From the NCBI RefSeq assembly GCF_000156195.1, contig NZ_GG688317.1, positions 1 through 64,000 on the forward strand: a stretch of 64,000 nucleotides of DNA, written 5' to 3'. The notes beneath the pieces are model-generated. The model did not search any database. It worked only from the letters and a program-made list of their open reading frames with translations, and was not told the DNA's origin. This document shows positions 55,626 to 62,681 of this stretch, one piece after another (the stretch's first letter is position 1; every line of letters starts with the position of its first letter). The position numbers and the translations under genes are program-made. The stretch comes from Bacteroides finegoldii DSM 17565 (GTDB lineage: Bacteria; Bacteroidota; Bacteroidia; Bacteroidales; Bacteroidaceae).

Positions 55626-56024
55626 TTATTCAGTAAGGTAATTTTCTATCTGGCTCCAACGATTGATAAGCTGAGTAGCGGCCCTCATCCATTGTTCCAC
55701 AAATCGGGTATCGCTGAAATACATAGCCCGTTTGTCCGCTTGGATGGATTTCACGGCTGCTGCAATACGGATAAGGTCACCCCTTGCATCCGTCAGACTA
55801 CATAGGGCTTCCACTTCATGGTCAGACAACCGTTGCCGTGGATGTTGCCCCAAGGCGGTACGCCGCACATATTCGCTAATGGATAAGCCGCAGGTTTTGG
55901 CAAGTTCTGCCGCTTGAGCATATTCCTGTTCTGTCACCCTGGCTTCAAGCCACAGGGTGCGTCTTGTGACTTTCTTTTCGTTTTCTTCATCAATTTCTTT
56001 GTCGGTATTCTTTTTCTTCTTCAT
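55626..56024 (-). CDS. mobilization accessory protein (MobA/MobC-like)
   Basis: This 132-aa basic protein has a lysine-rich start (MKKKKNTDKE) and a ribbon-helix-helix-like segment (RRTLWLEARVTEQEYAQAAELAKTCGLSISEYVRRTALG, about 22-60). It is of the kind that binds the transfer origin and helps the relaxase open DNA. It is followed by a helical tail (AAAVKSIQADKRAMYFSD). It lies 5 bp upstream of the relaxase gene. Intact, unlike the relaxase. Confidence 0.8.
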   Translation of the reverse strand: MKKKKNTDKEIDEENEKKVTRRTLWLEARVTEQEYAQAAELAKTCGLSISEYVRRTALGQHPRQRLSDHEVEALCSLTDARGDLIRIAAAVKSIQADKRAMYFSDTRFVEQWMRAATQLINRWSQIENYLTE

Positions 56025-56099
56025 ACTCTGTTATGCTATGGGTAAAACATCAATTCAAAAAGGGTCAGCACGGTGGGAGCTTGCGACTGCCGGAATATG

Positions 56100-56142
56100 C
56101 CTATGTGAAACGAATAAGCGAAGCGAATTTGTGCGACATAGG
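56100..56142. other. candidate transfer origin
   Basis: The 173-bp gap upstream of the mobilization operon contains inverted arms CCTATGT (56100-56106) and ACATAGG (56136-56142) around AAGCGAAGCGAA-like repeats. Transfer origins usually sit here in such elements. No nick site can be identified by eye. Confidence 0.35.
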
Positions 56143-56197
56143 AACTTCTTGCAATACTGCATACAACAGCTTCGGACACACCACCTTTCTGATACGA

Positions 56198-56725
56198 CTA
56201 TATAGAGTTGTCTGCCAAAATATCTCCGCCGAAATTTTCCGTTGCCACAGTCAGTGGGAAAACTGAGACAAAAGGGAAAGAAGAGGACGAAGTATGTTTA
56301 CCGTCATCTGATATAGCAGGAGGATTCTCTCTTTCATCAGGTCGGTCTTTCAGCCGGACATAGAAAGGATTGTCTATGCGGTAACCATCCTGCATCCACG
56401 CCGATATACATTTTAACGTATGGATGCTTGTCCGATTACTCTGCATGGATGCGATAATTCCCAACTGGTTCATCTTGTCAAGCACACGGGATATGGTCTT
56501 TCTGTCGTAGCCCAACTTGCTGGACAAATCCACTTCTGAAAGAACGGCTTGCCCTACTTGCAAAGTTGTGGAAAAACCTTTTATGGCGTACTCGGTCTCT
56601 TTTAATACGGCCGTTTCAATCAGTTGGTGTAAAATTTTCATGCGGTCAATGCCGTATTTGCTTCCTGCCAGATACGTAAGTTGCTCAGCTGAAAGCACTA
56701 TGCAATAATGTAAGTTAGTTTTCAT
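56198..56725 (-). CDS. winged-helix protein of the mobilizable element
   Basis: This protein of about 175 aa has helix-turn-helix features in the middle (AVLSEVDLSSKLGYDRKTISRVLDKMNQLGIIASMQSNRTSIHTLKCISAWM, about 60-115). It is similar in style to MarR or replication-initiator winged helices. It has a Ser/Pro-rich tail. The start is one of two adjacent ATGs (56,725 or 56,728). It probably regulates the element's genes or its replication. I do not recognise a named family. Confidence 0.65.
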   Translation of the reverse strand: MKTNLHYCIVLSAEQLTYLAGSKYGIDRMKILHQLIETAVLKETEYAIKGFSTTLQVGQAVLSEVDLSSKLGYDRKTISRVLDKMNQLGIIASMQSNRTSIHTLKCISAWMQDGYRIDNPFYVRLKDRPDERENPPAISDDGKHTSSSSFPFVSVFPLTVATENFGGDILADNSI

Positions 56726-56775
56726 CATCTGTTTGTTTGAAGATATTTTATAAGTGGTACAGCCAAAAAAGAAAG

Positions 56776-57123
56776 TCAGCGGTGCATCCCACATCCTCTC
56801 TCCGGCATATAATACTCCCTGTCGTATGCGATATGGTCAAGTACGTCTTGTAGTCTGTCAAGCTGACGACTATTCAATACACGGATGGCAGCAATGGTTA
56901 TTTTCTGTGAAGCAATACGGCGGTGCTCACAGTTCAGCTCTGACATGTTACCGTCTCCATCTGCATAGACGCTCCGCAGATAGTCGTTCACAGCTTCGGT
57001 TTGTACCCTGCTTGGATATGCCGCAGGGTAACGGTCTTGAATATACTCCACCATGTGGCTGACCGCGTTTGCCAGTAACGGTTCATGCTCTTGGAGTTGT
57101 TTGATAAGTTCTTCCTTTCTCAT
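56776..57123 (-). CDS. hypothetical protein of the mobilizable element
   Basis: This 115-aa helical protein (MRKEELIKQLQEHEPLLANAV at the start, ITIAAIRVLNSRQLDRLQDVLDHIAYDREYY near the end) has no recognised family. It is small, acidic/basic mixed, without signal peptide. Its position between the VapE gene and the winged-helix gene, in the same direction, suggests a replication or maintenance function, but nothing in the sequence proves it. Confidence 0.6.
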   Translation of the reverse strand: MRKEELIKQLQEHEPLLANAVSHMVEYIQDRYPAAYPSRVQTEAVNDYLRSVYADGDGNMSELNCEHRRIASQKITIAAIRVLNSRQLDRLQDVLDHIAYDREYYMPERGCGMHR

Positions 57124-57256
57124 GTTTTCAATTATTTTGTCCCATGTCCCAAATGTTTCTTATAACTTTCTCTTTTATCTGTCTTTTGTTTTCATCCTTT
57201 TTAGGGGAAAAGAGGGACAAAGGGACAGATATTCTTCTTTTCCCTTAGTTTGAGAT

Positions 57257-58642
57257 TTAGAATGGCAAATCCTGTTCACTTGGTAATGAAGTACAGACTT
57301 CTTCGTTTGGTGCGTCCACTCTCACCCACGGATGCTTTGCCCGTCCGGTCTTGTCACAATAGGCAGGATGTAACCCTTTGACTTTTTCCTGATCACTCCG
57401 TTTCCAATTAGGAATCATGGACATCAGGCGATTGATATATTGTGATGTGTATTTGGCAGGATTGCGTCTGACCAAATCATTGGGCATTTCCTCTATAATC
57501 TGCCGGGCACAAACCATGTTGAGCGAAGTCATTGTTGAGTTTGGTTCTGAGTATGCTCCCTTTTGATAAGCCTGTCGGATCGGAATGGTCCAACTTGCAT
57601 ATTGGACGGGAATCTCACGCTCCAAATACATTTCCAGATCTTCTATGATGGGATCAACAAGGATGTTGGAATGTTGTACCTGCACTTCATTGGCTTGAAT
57701 TTCCATATCGGGTGTCAAATAAAGTTTCATTCCTTGCCGATAATAGGCGTATGCTTCTGCCCAAAGCTGAGGAACAACACGTTGTAGCGCATCCAGCCAT
57801 TCTGAAACATGACCGTTTCCTTTAACCGGAATTATCCACCAACGGCGGTTCCCGTTGTCCCCTTGCAGGAAGTTTGTCTCATTGGTAGTAGCCGCAAAGA
57901 CATTGTGCCGCATAAACTCCACAACCTTATGTCCGTATGCAGGGCGCATATAGTCGCTGCAACGGCTCAGGAAAGCTTTGGCTGCCTCTGCATCATTCGC
58001 CCGTTTCAAACCGTTCAACTCACTGATTTCAATAATCCAACCATTGGTTATGGTTTCTACCTTCTCCTTGTCACCACTGGCAAAAGAGAACGAGTCGTTA
58101 AACCATTTCCCGCTGATGATCTTGAAAAAGGTGCTTTTCCCGATACCCTGAGGGCCAGGCAGAGTCAGCACGTTGTCAAACTTGCAACTGGGGGTGAAAA
58201 CCCGGGCAACAGCCGCCACGAACCATAGTTTTGTCTGTTCTCTGACAAGCGGCGTATCCTCCGCTCCCAAATAATCAATGAGGGTTGTGGCTATGCGAGG
58301 ATGCCCGTCCCATGTCTCTTGGGTGATAAAATCCTGAACAGGGTTAAAACTCCGTTCCGACGAGGTCGTTTTTAGCATTTCAAAAACTTTATTCTGTGTC
58401 AGATATAATCTGTATGTCCTTTCCAAATAGTCTTGTATCTTTCCTGCCGATTCCTCATCAATCTTGTTGCCATTGACATTGCGAAACAAAGGGCTGAAAC
58501 ATACATCGTCCTGACAAAAAGTATCATATCTTATCCGACTAAGATTCTCATCCAAAGTGAAAATAAGTCGGAGGTTACTGATGGAACGGACTGGATTTCC
58601 ATAGCTGTCTGTTACCAAATCTTTTTTCCAATTATCTTCCAT
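57257..58642 (-). CDS. VapE-type helicase (virulence-associated E family)
   Basis: This protein of about 461 aa is an SF3-like P-loop ATPase of the VapE family, used by mobile elements to start or support replication of the excised circle. Walker A is GPQGIGKSTFFKIIS and Walker B is WIIEISELNGL. NVFAATTNETNFLQGDNGNRRWWIIPV is the family signature following it. It lacks an N-terminal primase domain. The start at 58,642 (MEDNWKKDLVTD) is chosen because it follows the DUF3853 gene by 1 bp; the longer frame would overlap that gene by about 70 bp. Confidence 0.88.
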   Translation of the reverse strand: MEDNWKKDLVTDSYGNPVRSISNLRLIFTLDENLSRIRYDTFCQDDVCFSPLFRNVNGNKIDEESAGKIQDYLERTYRLYLTQNKVFEMLKTTSSERSFNPVQDFITQETWDGHPRIATTLIDYLGAEDTPLVREQTKLWFVAAVARVFTPSCKFDNVLTLPGPQGIGKSTFFKIISGKWFNDSFSFASGDKEKVETITNGWIIEISELNGLKRANDAEAAKAFLSRCSDYMRPAYGHKVVEFMRHNVFAATTNETNFLQGDNGNRRWWIIPVKGNGHVSEWLDALQRVVPQLWAEAYAYYRQGMKLYLTPDMEIQANEVQVQHSNILVDPIIEDLEMYLEREIPVQYASWTIPIRQAYQKGAYSEPNSTMTSLNMVCARQIIEEMPNDLVRRNPAKYTSQYINRLMSMIPNWKRSDQEKVKGLHPAYCDKTGRAKHPWVRVDAPNEEVCTSLPSEQDLPF

Positions 58643-58643
58643 A

Positions 58644-58964
58644 TTACTGCTCCTTAATATGAATTCCACCTGACTCTTTTGCCAGAGACAGTGCAAGGTC
58701 TGCATCCACCACAATCTTTCGTTCTATCTGTGTGATAGCCTTGTCTATGATGCCGCTCTTCTTAATGCGGTTAGCTGTGGGTACGCTGCATCCGAACACA
58801 CGGGCAATACCCTCTATGCCATAATAGTTGCCTTTGGAAGCCATTGGGGATGTAGGCTTTTCGGTGGACGCTACACTCTTTGTAATGAGAAAGCAAAGCT
58901 CCTCGCCTGTCATCATGGCGATAGGCTTTTGAAGTAATTGGTTAAAATTGAATTTTTCTTCCAT
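58644..58964 (-). CDS. DUF3853-family protein
   Basis: This 106-aa protein has a helix-turn-helix-like C-terminal part (GIEGIARVFGCSVPTANRIKKSGIIDKAITQIERKIVVDADLALSLA), typical of DUF3853 proteins encoded beside VapE or primase genes in Bacteroidetes mobile elements. It resembles excisionase/MerR-like small DNA binders. It is 1 bp upstream of the VapE start and in the same direction. Confidence 0.8.
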   Translation of the reverse strand: MEEKFNFNQLLQKPIAMMTGEELCFLITKSVASTEKPTSPMASKGNYYGIEGIARVFGCSVPTANRIKKSGIIDKAITQIERKIVVDADLALSLAKESGGIHIKEQ

Positions 58965-59145
58965 ACCTTTACTTGTTTAGTTATTAGCTTACTTTAAGCT
59001 TCGGCTCAACTCTGTGAAACCGATTTCATGAGCAAAGGTAGTTTATGAAACTCTGCATATCGGTCGGTTTATTTGTGGCTTAATATAACCAACCGATTTA
59101 CAACAGATGTTTACAGAAAAAGTTACGGATAGCTAGACTTCCCAA

Positions 59146-60396
59146 TTATCCGTTCTTGATAAAATAGTCCGTCCATCGGTCTATTATCCGTTTTGCTTTG
59201 ATATAACTGTTTCCTCTTTGAGGCAAGTCCAAAACCATATCCTTGATTTCGCCATACCGCTTCTGTGGTATATCGTGTCCGTAATGCTGTTGAGAGAACT
59301 GTTCAACGGCGCGATGGAATGTCATGTATCTTATGGAGGCTTTCATTCTTCCAACTTTTACCAAAGCTTTCAATAAATAGGCAAGGCTTATATCCTCGGT
59401 ATTCTCTTCAAGAAACGAGCGGATGCCCTGCTTGATGCACTCCTTGTCCCCGACGAGAATATCATCCAATGATTGCATAACCTTTTTGTTCCCACGTCTG
59501 CCTTTGGCTTTTCGCAAGGCAAACATCACTTCCTTCCAGATTTCCGGATTCCAGACTTCTGCTGTATCTTCCCATCCGGCTTTGCTTTCAGTTCCCATTT
59601 CTATGCTTTGATGAACAAGCAAGGCAACACATGATTTTATCAGAATCATGTCGCCATTGTCAACTTCTCCACTGTTTAGCAGGCGGTCAAGTAACTTGGC
59701 CATACGTGAAAGACCGTGGTCAAATATCACGAAATAGTACATGCAATAAGCCAAAATCTCCTTCTTCTCCACTACATAATCATACAGGTTGGCCATAACC
59801 TCACCAACAAACACGGCATGGGACAGGAAAATGATTCGGGAGATGTATGTCAGGGATTGATACACCATTTTCCTTTCCAGTTTGCTCAACAGATAGCATC
59901 CTTTGCTGTTTTTCATAAGTACATCCAGTTGCTCTGTCAAATAGGATCTTGTTTCCTGCGGTAAACGGTTCCAAACCTCAATAGGTGTTTCGGAATGAAC
60001 CATCAATAATTCCGACTTTGGGGATGTGAGCAACTCTACCGTATCCGTTTTTACGTTGACACCTATCCACAACCGTTTGTTGGTGATACATTGGGCTATA
60101 ATATCTGTATACTTGCCAGCCCATTGCTGATTGGCTATATTCTGTATATCTTTACCGTTCATGAAATCGGAAAGCCAGTTATACAACAGTAAAGCTTCTG
60201 GCGGTGTACATTCCCGCATCATCTGATATATATACATCAGAATAGATAAGTCCCCCTTGCCTATAGCATCCATGCGTTTACAGAAATCGGCATACACCTC
60301 TTCGTTGGCTGACTTCCAAGTACAGATAGCCATATCAGCGCAATCCTTTCTTGTGAAGTAGTCTTTTATTCTCTCTATGAAATTTCTCATCTTCAA
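59146..60396 (-). CDS. 416-aa integrase-linked protein, unknown function
   Basis: This soluble, largely helical protein has no transmembrane segment that convinces me. Notable parts are MRECTPPEALLLYNWLSDFMNGKDI, ERKMVYQSLTYISRIIFLSHAVF and a C-terminal block VGRMKASIRYMTFHRAVEQFSQQHYG, then RYGEIKDMVLDL. It may correspond to the DUF6043 family found next to integrases in Bacteroidetes elements, but I am unsure. It begins 8 bp after the integrase stop and is co-transcribed with it, pointing to a role in integration or excision. The 181 bp between it and DUF3853 show no further gene. Confidence 0.6.
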   Translation of the reverse strand: MKMRNFIERIKDYFTRKDCADMAICTWKSANEEVYADFCKRMDAIGKGDLSILMYIYQMMRECTPPEALLLYNWLSDFMNGKDIQNIANQQWAGKYTDIIAQCITNKRLWIGVNVKTDTVELLTSPKSELLMVHSETPIEVWNRLPQETRSYLTEQLDVLMKNSKGCYLLSKLERKMVYQSLTYISRIIFLSHAVFVGEVMANLYDYVVEKKEILAYCMYYFVIFDHGLSRMAKLLDRLLNSGEVDNGDMILIKSCVALLVHQSIEMGTESKAGWEDTAEVWNPEIWKEVMFALRKAKGRRGNKKVMQSLDDILVGDKECIKQGIRSFLEENTEDISLAYLLKALVKVGRMKASIRYMTFHRAVEQFSQQHYGHDIPQKRYGEIKDMVLDLPQRGNSYIKAKRIIDRWTDYFIKNG

Positions 60397-60403
60397 AGTC
60401 GTA

Positions 60404-61906
60404 TTAGGCTCGTGTAAACAATTTGGCTAATTCCTTAGTGGGCATACTCGCCAGTTTTGCCAATAACAGGTCTCTTTCAGAGGTCTTTGTCAGATTCAAT
60501 AGTTTCGAGTTATTCTCCATCTGAATTTCAAGAGGATAATGCTCAATGTATATTTGGGTGATAGCATGATCAGAAGATGCGTGCCCCATGCTTTCAGAAA
60601 TATAATCCATATCTACTCCTGCATTATGCAGGTTGGTGGCAAACGAGTGTCGGCACCATGTACCGGACGGACAGATGGATTTGTCCCAATGTAGTACTTC
60701 ATGGCATACCTTAATAACACGGTCTTTTACGTTTGAATTTTCCTGCATGGTATATTTGCGGCGCAACTCTTCTGTTTCCGAGCCTTTTAATATATGAGGA
60801 AAAACAAGACCATCCCGAGTCGGAGGTGCCGCCACTTCATCTAACACATATTGTAAAGGAGGGATGATAGGAACGATTACTTCGGAACCGTCAGCACTTC
60901 TTCGGGAAGTTTTCTTTCGGTTGAAGCGGAAAGCCTTTCCGTTTGTCTGATAATAATAACTATCGTAAGTCAATCGTCCTGCATCTGCCATATTGAATCC
61001 ATTGCATAGGTACTGGGCAAGAAACAGTCCCAATGAGTAATGAGCACGTTTGGTATATTCTTCCGACCAATGTTCGGGATATTTCTTTGAGACAAAAAGG
61101 TTATATAGCTCCGTCATCTGACAGACATTCAGAAAGCTCTGTTTGCGCTTCGCACTCTTGGGTATGCTCACAAGTCCTTTCTCCTTCTTATTAGAAAAAG
61201 GATAAGGAACATCTTTGAGATAGCCTTCATGTACACATCTGTTCCATACGGCACGGCAACAACGGAGATAAATCCCGGCGGTAGTATCACTGATTTTCCC
61301 AACGATTGCTCCATTTTCATCTTTTACTCCACTATGCATCCCTTCTTTCCATTTCTGGATTTCCGCAGCACTGATGCAGAATCCTCTAATCATATTGGTT
61401 CCGAGAATTTTTCTGAATGATTTGAGTGCGCACTCGTAGCTCTCTGCCGTGGTAAAACGTGCACCGCCATCGTTTGTACGCAACTCATGGATAATTAGTT
61501 CCCATATACCAATAAAGGATTGTGACTTGGTCGTATTTTCTTTGGATAGCATCACTCCCTCGCCCATGATACATTGACGTACCATTTCAAATGTCAGGAT
61601 GCCACCCTTGTTCAGATTCATCAGCATTTCTTTGTATTTGAGAACAAAGGTGTCTTTCCACTCTTTTTGAGGTTTGTAGTTCTCACTCTTGCATTTAGTC
61701 GCATTACAAATATCTGAGAACTTCTTTTCTGTAAAAGAACTTCCAACGGTAAGATAAAAGCACTTGCGGTTTATCGTGAAACGGAGAGATAACGGAAACT
61801 CGCACGCGTTTTTCCTGCGAGTGCGTGAATCCAACACGACAGAAACAGAACAGTTTCGTTCCTTGAAAAGCGACAAGGACTTTGTCAGTTTTTCCATTGC
61901 ATTCAT
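60404..61906 (-). CDS. tyrosine recombinase, integrase of the 23-kb element
   Basis: This 500-aa phage-integrase-family protein has an N-terminal arm-binding domain (about 20-110, TRRKNACEFPLSLRFTINRKCFYL), a SAM-like core (about 125-250) and a catalytic domain (about 265-480). The C-terminal motif is CRHSFATNLHNAGVDMDYIS and MGHASSDHAITQIYIEHY, giving R-H and H followed by the Tyr nucleophile. It would cut in the tRNA anticodon loop and join the element there. It lies 560 bp from the right 43-bp repeat, the normal position. Complete and apparently functional. Upstream, 61,907-62,465 contains no gene; it holds the subterminal repeat and a terminator. Confidence 0.93.
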   Translation of the reverse strand: MNAMEKLTKSLSLFKERNCSVSVVLDSRTRRKNACEFPLSLRFTINRKCFYLTVGSSFTEKKFSDICNATKCKSENYKPQKEWKDTFVLKYKEMLMNLNKGGILTFEMVRQCIMGEGVMLSKENTTKSQSFIGIWELIIHELRTNDGGARFTTAESYECALKSFRKILGTNMIRGFCISAAEIQKWKEGMHSGVKDENGAIVGKISDTTAGIYLRCCRAVWNRCVHEGYLKDVPYPFSNKKEKGLVSIPKSAKRKQSFLNVCQMTELYNLFVSKKYPEHWSEEYTKRAHYSLGLFLAQYLCNGFNMADAGRLTYDSYYYQTNGKAFRFNRKKTSRRSADGSEVIVPIIPPLQYVLDEVAAPPTRDGLVFPHILKGSETEELRRKYTMQENSNVKDRVIKVCHEVLHWDKSICPSGTWCRHSFATNLHNAGVDMDYISESMGHASSDHAITQIYIEHYPLEIQMENNSKLLNLTKTSERDLLLAKLASMPTKELAKLFTRA

Positions 61907-62382
61907 TGTTTATGCTCAACATAACCTCTGAATACAGACGCTTTGCAATGTGAGGCATACATATACAAAACATTGTCGTTATATGCAGCGGTGCAATCTC
62001 GTTGTCTTCTGTCGCTGATTGGTAACCGGACTTATGCTAATCGGTCTCAACCCCTGAAGCAACTCTCGCGTTTTGTTTGTCATAGAGTACCCTCCGACTG
62101 GCACTCCCTCTACGCATTGATCCATCAGAATGGGATAACCCTCCCACGGCGGTTAGGCAAACTCACTTTTCTTTTTCAAGAAAGAGCACCACCAAGGTCA
62201 TGGCTTGCCACAAATGCATTACGCGATACAAAAGTACGATATTATTCTATAAATCAAGGTGTAAATGGAATATATTTGAGTTTATTTAACCGCCAAGTAT
62301 GGTCATATTAACAGAATATCTTAATGAGTTATGTTATAGAATGGCATGGGATTTCACAGAAATTCTATGTGCAAACAGAGCC

Positions 62383-62418
62383 AACTCAAACCGCTTGTTT
62401 ACGCATTGTTTACGCAGA
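62383..62418. repeat. 36-bp subterminal repeat, right copy
   Basis: Same segment as 39410-39445 with two base changes and the same orientation, again containing two tandem TTGTTTACGCA units. It ends 47 bp before the right tRNA repeat. Confidence 0.6.
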
Positions 62419-62423
62419 TAAAG

Positions 62424-62455
62424 AAAAAAGCACTTGCGATTTCTCGTAAGTGCTT
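62424..62455 (-). terminator. element-borne terminator behind the right tRNA fragment
   Basis: AAGCACTTGCGA (62428-62439) pairs with TCGTAAGTGCTT (62444-62455) with one G-T pair; a T-run follows on the minus strand. It lies just past the tRNA 3' end, as expected when an integrating element brings its own tRNA tail and terminator. Confidence 0.7.
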
Positions 62456-62465
62456 AACTTTCAAC

Positions 62466-62508
62466 GTGGACCAGCCTGGGCTTGAACCAGGGACCTCCAG
62501 ATTATGAG
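62466..62508 (-). repeat. right attachment-site repeat: 3' half of a CAU-anticodon tRNA
   Basis: Minus-strand positions 32-73 of the same tRNA as at 39,264, with an intact T-stem (CCTGG, TTCAAGC, CCAGG). No tRNA 5' half follows on the right; the sequence turns at once into the control region of another integrase. The copy therefore marks the junction between two stacked elements, not the intact tRNA. Confidence 0.8.
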
Positions 62509-62576
62509 TCTTTTTGTATGGTATTTCATGGAATTACATATTATATAAATATACTGATTGTCAGTACTTAATGCAT

Positions 62577-62607
62577 TTTGTGGTTTGCAGGAAAATACGT
62601 ATGTTTG
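62577..62607 (+). promoter_or_regulatory. promoter of the second integrase with GGTCACC repeats
   Basis: TTTG (62577-62580), 19 bp, TATGTTTG (62600-62607) is a textbook Bacteroides promoter. Downstream, GGTCACC occurs at 62628-62634 and again at 62639-62645, an 11-bp-phased direct repeat lying in the leader, where a bound protein would block transcription. Confidence 0.65.
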
Positions 62608-62681
62608 CAGTAGTTTCCGTGCGAAAAGGTCACCTGAAGGTCACCAAAGAAAGCGGAATATCACTTGTAAATAAACATATT

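Larger units (their letters stand above)
39264..62508. mobile_element. integrative mobilizable element inserted at a tRNA(CAU) anticodon loop
   Basis: Two 43-bp direct repeats (39264-39306 and 62466-62508), each the 3' half of the same tRNA, bound 23.2 kb. Inside the right end are a tyrosine integrase, DUF3853, a VapE-type helicase, a mobilization accessory protein and a relaxase. There are no conjugative type IV secretion genes, so the element would need a helper for transfer. The rest is cargo. Both relaxase and several left-end genes carry lesions, so the element may no longer move. Insertion in the anticodon loop is a known preference of many tyrosine integrases. Confidence 0.8.

Noticed and set aside
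55034..55636. 200-aa frame opposite the relaxase gene
   Set aside because: Antisense to the conserved relaxase domain; low-complexity Ser/Leu composition.
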